Source of the DNA: Lachnospiraceae bacterium
GTDB taxonomy: Bacteria > Bacillota > Clostridia > Lachnospirales > Lachnospiraceae
Length of the DNA stretch: 64,000 nt
NCBI GenBank assembly: GCA_015057835.1
Contig: SVDL01000001.1
Span: 1 to 64,000, forward strand
Reading direction: 5' to 3'
Position numbers and translations under genes: made by a program. The notes beneath the pieces are model-generated. The model made no database searches. It worked only from the letters and a program-made list of their open reading frames with translations, and had not been told where the DNA came from. Below are positions 9,623 to 17,269 of the stretch, piece after piece (position 1 is the stretch's first letter; every line of letters starts with the position of its first letter).

Positions 9623-9762
9623 AAAAACAGACCTCCCTCATTCTCCTAAGCGACATTTGCCAAAGGAGCCCGGAGACGCTTGTTTTCTGTCCGGAGCAAC
9701 GTTGAACATGGGCTCCGGGGGACGACGCCCGAGCGCAGGAGAATGAGGGAGGTCTCTTTTGG
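9621..9762 (+). repeat. Core-palindrome element, copy 1 (possible structured RNA or REPIN-like hairpin)
   Basis: A 19-bp perfect outer stem (9629-9647 with 9737-9755), extendable to CCAAAA/TTTTGG, encloses the left core GCCAAAGGAGCCCGGA (9659-9674), followed by GACGCTTGT, and the right core GGGCTCCGGGGGACGACGC (9710-9728). GGAGCCC pairs with GGGCTCC as an inner helix. Three more copies in the window have identical cores but different outer stems. It lies between two co-directional minus-strand genes. No coding potential is credible here. The rest of the 312-base gap holds the GGGGACGG repeat and the AT-rich leader of the CNNM gene. Confidence 0.75.
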
Positions 9763-9779
9763 TTTCGCTAAGAACCTTA

Positions 9780-10541
9780 TTATTTTACCTTAACAGATGT
9801 AATATGCGGATTCAGCCCCTCATACCAGTACAGAAATCCCTCAAGATCCACTTTATCGCCCACTTTCAGATTCTGCACCGCTTTATAGACATCGGTGGTT
9901 TCATCGCAAAGTGCGGATTTCACCTCAAAATCATAGATTTTTCCGTCTTTGGAGGCGATGAAGAACAAGTCGTCGCCCGGGGAGCCCGACCCGTCCCAGT
10001 TATACAGAAACGCCTGTACACCTCTCTCCGGATCCTCATACGGCTCGACGGTCATGCCGGTAAAGGAGACGAACCGGTTCTGCATGGCGTAAAGCTCCTC
10101 TTCCTTTCCGAGAAGATCCGTTACGTCTGCTGCCGGTGCGATATAGCTGCCTTCTTCGATCTCAAAGGCTGCATCGACGATCTCGACTTCTCCCGACCAC
10201 TCGGATTTCAGCCCGGTCACTTTGATCTTCTGTCCCGGGATCAGCCGCTCATAATCCTCTTTTGAGCAGATCATATCGTATAGATAGTACGCTCCGTCTC
10301 CGTCCTGCGTATAAACCGTTGCCCGGTCATTCTTCCACTCCTGCTTTGCCTGCACGTAGGTTTCAATAATCACCTCTGTATCAAAATCAGCGGCAGCAAA
10401 TTCATCGTAGCTCATGACGCCTTCGCTCTTAGCATCCGGCGCCGCCTCCGCCGGGCTTTGACTGTCTTCTTTCTTTTTGCCGCAGGCTGCCATGGTTAAC
10501 GCGAGAACCGCTGCTATGATTAATGTCAGTGTCTTTTTCAT
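9780..10541 (-). CDS. Lipoprotein with two OB-like domains, function unknown
   Basis: The protein of 253 residues starts with a lipoprotein signal peptide (MKKTLTLIIAAVLALTMAAC, lipobox LTMAAC, acylated Cys about 20), then a short charged linker rich in S, E, A and K. The body appears to contain two similar beta-rich units (about 50-125 and 140-253), each with a VTG/FTG-type strand and a GQKIKVTG or GDKVDLEG segment, as in OB-fold lipoproteins. It is predicted to sit on the outer face of the membrane. No catalytic motif is visible. The ribosome site region is identical over 17 bases with that of the aldo/keto reductase gene upstream. Confidence 0.75.
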   Translation of the reverse strand: MKKTLTLIIAAVLALTMAACGKKKEDSQSPAEAAPDAKSEGVMSYDEFAAADFDTEVIIETYVQAKQEWKNDRATVYTQDGDGAYYLYDMICSKEDYERLIPGQKIKVTGLKSEWSGEVEIVDAAFEIEEGSYIAPAADVTDLLGKEEELYAMQNRFVSFTGMTVEPYEDPERGVQAFLYNWDGSGSPGDDLFFIASKDGKIYDFEVKSALCDETTDVYKAVQNLKVGDKVDLEGFLYWYEGLNPHITSVKVK

Positions 10542-10620
10542 TTTCCGTGATCCCTTTCCTGCGGAACCGGCTTCATGCCTGTTCCGTATGTTTGATTTAT
10601 ATATTTTACCATATATAAAT

Positions 10621-10655
10621 ACAAAAAGACCGAAAGATTGTTCTTTCGGTCTTTA
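10621..10655 (-). terminator. Terminator after the aldo/keto reductase gene
   Basis: A perfect 10-bp stem (10628-10637 with 10642-10651, arm GACCGAAAGA) with loop TTGT is followed on the minus strand by TTTTTGT. It also has T residues on the plus-strand side. Confidence 0.85.
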
Positions 10656-10710
10656 ACGGTGTTTTCATGTTTTTTCCGGGGAAACCGGGTCTGTCTGTAT
10701 TCCGTAAATC

Positions 10711-11859
10711 TCAATACCCGAAGGTTTCCACCGCTTTTTTCATGTTTTCGCGGATCTCCACTCCAAACGGGCAGCGCTTCTCACATGCACCGCACGCAAT
10801 ACATTCACCGGCGTGATGTTCCAGCACTTTATAGTGCTCCCGGACCGTTTCCGGCACAGATCCCTGCGCGATCGCGAGATTCAGGAACCTGGTCACATCC
10901 GCGATTCTGATCTTTTCCGGACACGGCTCACAGTGACTGCAGTACATGCAGTGACCGGTCCAGCTAATCTTCGGGAAAGAGGCAAATGCCGCCGCGTAAT
11001 CCCGCTCTTCTTCTCCCGCCTCCTCATAGGAAATGCTTGTGAGGAACTGTTCTTCGGTGTGCGCGCCTGCAAGTACCACACAGACAGCAGGCCTCGTCAG
11101 GGCATAATGAATGCACTGGTTCACCGTCAGAGCCGCTCCCGCGGGAGACAGGGAGGCATCCAGAAGGTCGCCGCCGCCAAAGCATTTCATAACAGTAATG
11201 CCGACGCCTTTCTCCTCGCACAGTTCGTAAAGCCGCTGCCGTTCCGGATCCATGTTGGTCAGCTGATCCGCATAAGCTTCATCCGCCCAGAGCTGTTCGA
11301 CGTCCTCATTTGCCGGCTGCAGGTCATAGCAGGGATTGACACTGAACATCAGCACTTCGATCGCTCCGTTCTCCACCGCTTTCATCGCCACCTGAGGATT
11401 GTGGGAGGACAGTCCGATATGGTGAATCCGTCCGGCTGCCTTCAGCTCCTTCGCGTAAGCGAGGATTCCGTTATCCAGAATCGTCTGCCAGTCCGAAAGA
11501 GCGTCACAATAATGGATCATCCCTACATCCAGATAATCCGTCTGCAGAAGGTCCATCATTTCCTCAAATCCCGCCTTTACTTCAGGAAGATTTCTCGAGC
11601 GCAGATACTGCCCGTTCTTCCAGAGAGAACAGATGTGCGACTGCACGACAAATTTCTCTCTTCTTCCCTTCATCGCCTCTCCGACAGCTGCTCTCACCTT
11701 CGGATCCGAGGCGTACAGGTCAAAATAATTGACTCCTTTTTCCTCAGCGATGTCGAACAGTTTCCTCGCCATTCCGAAATTCTCTTCGCTGAAACCCTCG
11801 CAGCCCATACCGATCTCGCTGACGCGAAGTCCCGTGCTTCCAAGTATTCTGTAATTCAT
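10711..11859 (-). CDS. Aldo/keto reductase with C-terminal 4Fe-4S ferredoxin domain
   Basis: The protein has 382 residues. The N-terminal AKR barrel (about 1-280) begins MNYRILGSTGLRVSEIGMG. It keeps the Asp and Tyr of the catalytic region (NYFDLYAS) and the His in MIHYC, but the usual catalytic Lys after the third strand is not evident (VVQSHICS). The C-terminal part (about 300-382) carries CMYCSHCEPCP and CIACGACEKRCP, two cysteine sets for Fe-S clusters. This family is common in anaerobes; substrates are mostly unknown. The ATG at 11859 was preferred over an upstream codon at 11886. A terminator follows. Confidence 0.88.
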   Translation of the reverse strand: MNYRILGSTGLRVSEIGMGCEGFSEENFGMARKLFDIAEEKGVNYFDLYASDPKVRAAVGEAMKGRREKFVVQSHICSLWKNGQYLRSRNLPEVKAGFEEMMDLLQTDYLDVGMIHYCDALSDWQTILDNGILAYAKELKAAGRIHHIGLSSHNPQVAMKAVENGAIEVLMFSVNPCYDLQPANEDVEQLWADEAYADQLTNMDPERQRLYELCEEKGVGITVMKCFGGGDLLDASLSPAGAALTVNQCIHYALTRPAVCVVLAGAHTEEQFLTSISYEEAGEEERDYAAAFASFPKISWTGHCMYCSHCEPCPEKIRIADVTRFLNLAIAQGSVPETVREHYKVLEHHAGECIACGACEKRCPFGVEIRENMKKAVETFGY

Positions 11860-11946
11860 AATCCGTGATCCCTTTCCTTTTGTCAACTCTCAAAGCCGGC
11901 CGGTATGCATGTACCGGCTGCTCTTTATTCTATCATATTTCAGGGC

Positions 11947-11981
11947 GCAAAAAACCGGAAGATTTCTCTTCCGGTTTTGGG
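11947..11981 (-). terminator. Terminator of the trpB gene
   Basis: A perfect 12-bp stem (11951-11962 with 11967-11978, arm AAAACCGGAAGA) is followed on the minus strand by GGTTTTTTGCG. It lies about 90 bases beyond the trpB stop, after the GGGGACGG inverted repeat. Confidence 0.8.
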
Positions 11982-11986
11982 GCCGA

Positions 11987-12067
11987 CGGGGACGGCTCCC
12001 TCTGGACCAATTCTGAAACACAGGTCTGACACCAAGCCGTAAAGTGGGACGGAGAGAACCGTCCCCT
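11987..12067. repeat. Imperfect inverted repeat with GGGGACGG arms (REP-like)
   Basis: The left arm (about 11988-12006, CGGGGACGGCTCCCTCTGG) pairs imperfectly with the right arm (about 12046-12065, GGGACGGAGAGAACCGTCCC). The same GGGGACGGTTCTCT core is found near 9.56 kb and at both edges of the 40.7 kb element. It lies just downstream of the trpB stop. Confidence 0.6.
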
Positions 12068-12072
12068 CCGGC

Positions 12073-13446
12073 TCACACCTTCGGGAGAGACTCCCGGTAC
12101 TTCGCCAGTTCCTCATCCGTCGGGATATAGTCATCCATGAGTCCGTCGTGGAACTTCTCGTACGCCACCATATCGAAATAGCCGGTTCCCGTGAGGCCGA
12201 AGAGGATCGTCTTTTCCTCGCCCGTCTCCGCGCATTTCTTTGCCTCGTTGATCGCGGCGCAGATGGCGTGGGAACTCTCCGGCGCGGGAAGGATGCCTTC
12301 GCAGCGGGCGAAATATTCGGCCGCTTCAAATACATCCGTCTGTTTGATCGACGTCGCTTCCATGAGGCCGTCGTCATAGAGCTGGGAGAGTACAGGGCTC
12401 ATGCCGTGATAGCGGAGGCCGCCGGCGTGATTGGGTGCCGGGATGAAGTCAGCGCCCAGCGTGTACATTTTCGCGAGCGGGCATACCATACCGGTATCGC
12501 AGAAATCGTAGGCGTAGACGCCCCTCGTAAAGCTCGGACAGGAAGCCGGTTCTACCGCGATAATGCGGTAATCCGCCTCTCCGCGGAGTTTTTCTCCCAT
12601 AAACGGGGAAATAAGCCCGCCGAGGTTCGATCCGCCGCCCGCGCAGCCGATGATGATGTCCGGTTTGACGCCGTATTTGTCAAGCGCCGCTTTTGCCTCG
12701 AGGCCGATGACCGACTGATGCAGGAGGACCTGATTGAGAACACTGCCGAGAACATAGCGGTAACCTTCGGTGCCTACGGCAACTTCCACCGCCTCGGAGA
12801 TCGCGCAGCCGAGAGATCCGGTCGTACCCGGATGCGCTGCCAGGATCTTTTTGCCCACTTCCGTGGTCATGGACGGGGACGGGGTCACGGAAGCGCCGTA
12901 AGTGCGCATCACTTCCCGGCGGAAGGGCTTCTGCTCATAAGATACTTTTACCATATAGACCTTGCAGTCGAGGCCGAGATATGCACAGGCCATAGAAAGC
13001 GCCGTGCCCCACTGGCCTGCTCCTGTCTCCGTCGTGACGCCTTTCAATCCCTGCTTTTTCGCGTAGTAGGCCTGCGCGATAGCGGAATTCAGTTTATGGG
13101 ATCCGGAAGTGTTGTTGCCCTCGAATTTGTAATAGATCTTCGCGGGAGTCTTCAGCTTTTCTTCCAGACAGTAGGCGCGCACCACGGGGGACGGCCTGTA
13201 CATTTTATAGAAATTGCGGATCTCTTCCGGGATCTCAATGTACGGAGTGTCATTGTCAAGTTCCTGCGCGACAAGATCCGCGCAGAACACGCCGCCGAGT
13301 TCTTCTGCCGTCATCGGCTGCAGGGTTCCCGGGTTCAGAAGCGGTGCGGGTTTATTTTTCATATCCGCCCTGACGTTATACCATCTTGTCGGCATCTCCG
13401 ACTCTTCGAGGTAGATCTTGTAGGGAATTTTGTTTTCCTGTGTCAT
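12073..13446 (-). CDS. trpB: Tryptophan synthase beta chain-like protein (TrpB2 type)
   Basis: The protein has 457 residues, longer than the about 400 of standard TrpB, and begins with the TrpB2-type N-terminal extension (WYNVRADM). The PLP lysine is in SGSHKLN (about K118), and the phosphate-binding loop is GCAGGGSNLGG. The reaction is indole plus serine to tryptophan, with PLP, in the cytoplasm. No trpA or other trp gene lies nearby, so it may work as an indole salvage enzyme. The start has AAGGAG 7 bases upstream. A tryptophan-type T-box precedes it, which supports a tryptophan role strongly. Confidence 0.93.
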   Translation of the reverse strand: MTQENKIPYKIYLEESEMPTRWYNVRADMKNKPAPLLNPGTLQPMTAEELGGVFCADLVAQELDNDTPYIEIPEEIRNFYKMYRPSPVVRAYCLEEKLKTPAKIYYKFEGNNTSGSHKLNSAIAQAYYAKKQGLKGVTTETGAGQWGTALSMACAYLGLDCKVYMVKVSYEQKPFRREVMRTYGASVTPSPSMTTEVGKKILAAHPGTTGSLGCAISEAVEVAVGTEGYRYVLGSVLNQVLLHQSVIGLEAKAALDKYGVKPDIIIGCAGGGSNLGGLISPFMGEKLRGEADYRIIAVEPASCPSFTRGVYAYDFCDTGMVCPLAKMYTLGADFIPAPNHAGGLRYHGMSPVLSQLYDDGLMEATSIKQTDVFEAAEYFARCEGILPAPESSHAICAAINEAKKCAETGEEKTILFGLTGTGYFDMVAYEKFHDGLMDDYIPTDEELAKYRESLPKV

Positions 13447-13597
13447 AGTAATGCTCCTTTCCTGACAGATCCGGGATGTTGATTTCTTGTGTGTCCGGAT
13501 CCTGCTTTGCTGCTCTCTTCGCAGCTTCCGCGGCGTCCGCGCCGCTTCACCGTGTTTCTTTGCAGGTCTTCGGGAGCTCTCCTGTCCATTTTTTGGA

Positions 13598-13893
13598 AAT
13601 CAAAAAGGACCCTGTCCCTGCAAACTGCTGGGACAGGATCCTGATCACACAAAATCCTGCGGTGCCACCCGGCTTGACGCGCTCCTGCGCGTCCTCTCGT
13701 GCATACTGTCATATGCGGGCTTTGATCACGGAAAGCCGCTCCGTCTTCCATACTGGCCGGCAATGATGCCTCTGTTCCGGTTTTCTGGTCGCCCTCGGAA
13801 GTCCATTCGATCCTGTTTCTCCTGCCGCAATTCCACCGCCTGCGGCTCTCTGTGAGGATACCTTCAGAATCTACTCACTCTTCTTCAACGGTT
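13598..13893 (-). promoter_or_regulatory. T-box riboswitch (tRNA-Trp) controlling trpB
   Basis: Read on the minus strand, the leader has the order of a T-box: an AGTGAGTAG region near the top, ACAGAGAGCC, a GAATGGAC segment in which TGG (plus-strand 13803-13805) is the likely specifier codon for tryptophan, the T-box sequence GGGTGGCACCGCAG (13657-13670), then a terminator stem (13606-13618 with 13630-13642) followed by CTTTTTGATTT. Uncharged tRNA-Trp would stabilise the antiterminator. The specifier assignment rests on spacing and the preceding GAA, so it is slightly less sure than the T-box itself. Confidence 0.93.
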
Positions 13894-13900
13894 TAAAAAG

Positions 13901-13929
13901 TTTATACGCCAGTTTTTATAATTTGTCAA
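13901..13929 (-). promoter_or_regulatory. Promoter of the T-box/trpB transcript
   Basis: On the minus strand a consensus -35 TTGACA (13924-13929) is separated by 17 bases from the -10 TATAAA (13901-13906). It sits directly upstream of the T-box leader. No other gene lies between it and trpB. Confidence 0.8.
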
Positions 13930-14002
13930 CTGCATTTTTATGCATTTTTTCAGAATTGTCACCTCATTTCCGAATAGTCATGCATAAAACCGTTTTCTTC
14001 AT

Positions 14003-14620
14003 TCATCGAACAAAGTTTGTGTAGATGCCCTCTTCCCGCTCCGGAAGTCCGTATTTTTCTTTTCCGAGCGCAATACTCTTCATGAGAAATGCCATATTCC
14101 GGGCAAGCGTGCGCATCGTCTGAAGTCCTTCCGGGTCCTGCTCCGCTTCTCCCTCTTCCCGTCCGTGCACACTGTTCCAGTACTGGCTCGAGGCCACCGG
14201 CATGCCGGAGATCGTGAAGTATTTGTTCAGCTCATCAAAGGTGGCAGAAGTGCCTCCTCTTCTCGCGATCACCACGGAGGCGCCGACTTTCATGGTCTTA
14301 TCGAAATGCGTCGAGAAGAACAGTCTGTCCAGCAGCGCGACCAGTGTCGCGTTGGCGGAAGCATAATACACCGGCGTTCCGACCACAAGCCCGTCCGCTT
14401 CTTCAAATTTCGGGGCGAGCTCATTGACCGCGTCATCAAACACGCATTTTCCGGTCTGCGCGCATTTGCGGCAGGCGATGCAGCCTCTGATCGCTTTATT
14501 GCCGACCGTCACAAATTCGGTCTCGATATCCTGCTCCTGAAAGATCTTTTCCATTTCTCTCAGTGCGATGGCGGTATTGCCTTTTACATGGGGCGATCCG
14601 TTTATAATCAGTACTTTCAT
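14003..14620 (-). CDS. Flavodoxin-fold NAD(P)H-dependent FMN reductase with a cysteine cluster
   Basis: The protein has 205 residues. It starts with the FMN phosphate-loop pattern INGSPHVKGNT (7-16) and has the VGTPVYYASANATL segment typical of flavodoxin-fold reductases. Cysteines C47, C50, C53 and C59 form CxxCxxCx5C, matching the compact motif of iron-sulfur flavoproteins (Isf, CX2CX2CX4-7C). It likely carries FMN and perhaps a 4Fe-4S cluster, transferring electrons in the cytoplasm of an anaerobe. It lies 28 bases downstream of the metallo-hydrolase gene and is probably co-transcribed with it. Confidence 0.87.
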   Translation of the reverse strand: MKVLIINGSPHVKGNTAIALREMEKIFQEQDIETEFVTVGNKAIRGCIACRKCAQTGKCVFDDAVNELAPKFEEADGLVVGTPVYYASANATLVALLDRLFFSTHFDKTMKVGASVVIARRGGTSATFDELNKYFTISGMPVASSQYWNSVHGREEGEAEQDPEGLQTMRTLARNMAFLMKSIALGKEKYGLPEREEGIYTNFVR

Positions 14621-14648
14621 GGTTCTTTCCTTTCTGTAACAGTCCGGT

Positions 14649-15389
14649 TTACAACTCTATTTTTTCAAACGGCTCCATCAAAGCCTTTACGATGATGCCA
14701 TTCTCCGTCAGAACTTTACGCACTCCATCCCGGTACCCGAACAGGTCATCTTCCTGAAACGGAATATGATACAAAACCACCTGTTCCGGGCGCAGGATAT
14801 CCTCCAGGATTTTTCTCCCGCGGGTTGTCGTCTCCCAGGGAAATGCCGCAAATACGGTGTCAAACAGCCCTGACGGCCGTCTCGTCTCTTCCGTGCCATG
14901 CATCTCCGCCCCCGTGTTCCGGCAGAAGTCCCTTACAAGCTTAGCGGCGGTCTCCGCGTCCACCCTCATATCACCGGTCAGAAGGATCCGTCTTCCGGTG
15001 CTTTCGATCACCACGGCCTCATGAAGCGTATCCGTAAACGCGCGCCCCTCATGAAGCGTGCGGATACAGGATATCTCATCCTGACCGACGGTAAACTGAC
15101 GGAAGGATTCCTCCGCGGACGGCAGGATCACCTTTGCATGAGGATACAGCCGCATGGCCTCTTCGAGAAGGCGCCGGCTGAAATGATCTCCGTGCAGATG
15201 CGTAAATACAAGAACATCCGGATCCCTGAAATCCGGATGCGTCTTCATCTCATCCCACATTGCCGGCGTCACGTCAGAAAATGTCTCCTCGTGCTCATCA
15301 TGCAGCGCGTCGATCCAGATCCTGCCCTCCGGCGTGGTTATACTGACGCCTGCATTTGCGCACAGCGCGGCTGTTATAGGATTCTTCAT
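14649..15389 (-). CDS. Metallo-beta-lactamase-fold hydrolase
   Basis: The protein has 246 residues. The metal-binding motif THLHGDH lies at about residues 63-69 (H64, H66, D68, H69), followed later by LTGDMR and a VLYHIPFQ segment. It resembles the UlaG/RomA-like group of the fold. The ATG at 15389 has AAGGAG 7 bases upstream; an earlier in-frame start at 15425 lacks one. The substrate is unknown. Its position just before the flavoprotein gene suggests a shared transcript but gives no clear functional link. Confidence 0.82.
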   Translation of the reverse strand: MKNPITAALCANAGVSITTPEGRIWIDALHDEHEETFSDVTPAMWDEMKTHPDFRDPDVLVFTHLHGDHFSRRLLEEAMRLYPHAKVILPSAEESFRQFTVGQDEISCIRTLHEGRAFTDTLHEAVVIESTGRRILLTGDMRVDAETAAKLVRDFCRNTGAEMHGTEETRRPSGLFDTVFAAFPWETTTRGRKILEDILRPEQVVLYHIPFQEDDLFGYRDGVRKVLTENGIIVKALMEPFEKIEL

Positions 15390-15478
15390 TTCCGCACTCC
15401 TTCTGCCATTCCGCCTCTTTGACATCCCGCCTTCATATTTCTGTTTTTCTCAGAATGCACCTGCCATTTTCCGGGACT

Positions 15479-15874
15479 TCAGTCTCTTTTGAAAATATCA
15501 ATGATAAATTTAAACACGCCCCGGACCAGTGCAAACACGGCGAACATGACCATAAATCCGACCACGCCGAAAGCGATGTCGGCAAATTCCATCGTCCCGG
15601 TACCGGATGCCCGCTCCCCGATCTCGATGGCAAATGTCAGCACGATAATGACCGTAAATACATACAGCCATGAGATCACAAGGACATGGTCCGTCTTTGC
15701 CAGCAGTGTAAAAATGGGATGCAGCAGGAAGATCAACGCCATCCCGATGAGCCCAATGACGAGAAAATGCAGCTGTTTGTCACTCAGAAAAAGCGCGTGT
15801 TCATCATTCAGCGTCAGAAACCACTCATGGGCCCTGGAGATCAGATGAATGATCGTATATAATAACTGCTTCAT
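15479..15874 (-). CDS. Small integral membrane protein, VanZ-like
   Basis: The protein has 131 residues and about three membrane spans. The arrangement DKQLHFLVIGLIG, a central hydrophobic pair, then FAIEIGER and EFADIAFGVVGF resembles the DKxxHF...E...D-GxxG pattern of VanZ-like proteins. AAGGAATG lies upstream of the ATG. The function is unknown; some VanZ-like proteins affect lipoglycopeptide or detergent tolerance. It stands alone between the metallo-hydrolase and the C39 peptidase genes. Confidence 0.65.
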   Translation of the reverse strand: MKQLLYTIIHLISRAHEWFLTLNDEHALFLSDKQLHFLVIGLIGMALIFLLHPIFTLLAKTDHVLVISWLYVFTVIIVLTFAIEIGERASGTGTMEFADIAFGVVGFMVMFAVFALVRGVFKFIIDIFKRD

Positions 15875-15974
15875 AGAAATTCTACATTCCTTTATAGCGG
15901 AACTATCCGGCCAGCCGGCAGTCTCCTTTGAGATCTCTCCTGTCAGCCGGCGGACTCCGGCGAATTTTTACCTG

Positions 15975-17003
15975 TCAGCCCGCGGACCCCTGTGATGTCT
16001 CTTCCGGCGCTGTCTCTTCCGGTGGTGTCTCCTCCTCCGGAATTTCTACCCGGTAGGACCAGAGGATCTTGATCTGCGGGATCAGCTCCGCGGCAGTCCA
16101 CGTGCGCTCCGAATTGATTCTGCTGTTCGGGTCATGGATCGTGATCGCGCCGCTCTCATCGGCGGAGCACAGCACGATAAAGTGCCCTGAATAGGTGAAG
16201 TCACCGGGGCCCATCGCGCAGATGATCGGATCTCCCGCTCTGAGCGTATCTACGATTCCCTGCTCGGTGCGGGCGACTTCCGCGACAGTGAGACCGAGAT
16301 CCACTGCTCCTTTCTGCATAAGTCCCCACTCCGTGCCTACATTTTCTAGATAGTATCCGTTCTCCTCGGCATACTGCGCCGTGCGGAGCGGATTCCACTC
16401 CGTATGGCCCGTGAGTCCGCTGAGGACCATGGAGAGACAGGTCGGGCCGCATCCGCGGACGCCCATAAATCCTCCGCCGTAGGTCTCATAGCCCCAACGG
16501 GGGTCCCACTGCAGGAACATCGGCAGTCCGCCTTCCGAGACGTCCGTTGTGATGTCGATGGGCAGATGCTGCTCTGCGTATTCCGCGTAGTTAGCTGCAA
16601 ATTCCGCCGCTTCCGGATACTTCGCGACAAATGCGCGGATCTCTTCCGGAATATCCATATCATTCACGACTTCATCCGGATCCGCATCCTCCGCTTCCGA
16701 GGCGAAAGAATCCTGCTTCCATTTATCCGCTTCCGCCTGCTGCTGCGCGTCGATCTCTGCCTGATCGCTCTGCGCAGACGGCTCCGGGGAGGTATTTTCT
16801 TCTTTGCTGTCCTCTTCTTCCGGAAGATCTGTATCCGTACCGGCCGCCTGTGACTCCGCTGCCGGGTTATTTCCGGGCTGTGCGGGATTCATAAGCCTCA
16901 GAGTGAAATAAAGGCCGATTGCTCCGGCTGCAGCCAGAATGACCAGGAACAGCAGCATTCGAAGTCCGCGTTTTTTATTTTTTGTTTTATTTTTTTCCGC
17001 CAA
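15975..17003 (-). CDS. Membrane-anchored C39-family cysteine peptidase-like protein
   Basis: The protein has about 342 residues. A lysine-rich N-terminus and one membrane span (LLFLVILAAAGAIGLYFTL) precede an acidic Glu/Gln/Ser/Pro-rich linker (about 45-110). The C-terminal domain has the C39_2 pattern: GCGPTCLSM (Cys about 184), SGHFIVL (His about 274) and IHDPNS (Asp). The tail is Pro/Glu-rich. The TTG at 17003 is preferred because GGAG lies 8 bases upstream; a GTG at 17051 would add 16 basic residues and has a weaker site. It probably cleaves peptides or processes surface material outside the membrane; the target is unknown. Confidence 0.82.
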   Translation of the reverse strand: MAEKNKTKNKKRGLRMLLFLVILAAAGAIGLYFTLRLMNPAQPGNNPAAESQAAGTDTDLPEEEDSKEENTSPEPSAQSDQAEIDAQQQAEADKWKQDSFASEAEDADPDEVVNDMDIPEEIRAFVAKYPEAAEFAANYAEYAEQHLPIDITTDVSEGGLPMFLQWDPRWGYETYGGGFMGVRGCGPTCLSMVLSGLTGHTEWNPLRTAQYAEENGYYLENVGTEWGLMQKGAVDLGLTVAEVARTEQGIVDTLRAGDPIICAMGPGDFTYSGHFIVLCSADESGAITIHDPNSRINSERTWTAAELIPQIKILWSYRVEIPEEETPPEETAPEETSQGSAG

Positions 17004-17210
17004 ATCTATATCTCCGGTGAAGCAAAGTCTCCGTTTCCGTACCCGCTTCACACTTTTTCCGTTTTTGTATGCTGTGAACTGAACCAGCGTTTTATTGTTC
17101 AGCGTTGATTATACATATTTTTGAGAATCCGTCAAATCCATTTTAATCCCCCGGTCTTTTCCGGTCAAAAAGCGCGCCGTTCTTTCTGTGGGATCATTTT
17201 CCGGTATATT

Positions 17211-17254
17211 TCAAAACCAGACCCGCAGAAAAGGCTCCGCGGGTCTGGTTTTGT
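17211..17254 (-). terminator. Terminator of the BMP-like lipoprotein gene (bidirectional)
   Basis: A perfect 14-base inverted repeat (17213-17226 with 17239-17252, arm AAAACCAGACCCGC) lies 16 bases past the lipoprotein stop. It has A/T tracts on both sides. Confidence 0.85.
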
Positions 17255-17269
17255 ATTGAATCTTATTAC

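Noticed and set aside
11940..12377. Arg/Ser-rich minus-strand frame overlapping the end of trpB
   Set aside because: It is in another frame of trpB and runs through a terminator and repeat.
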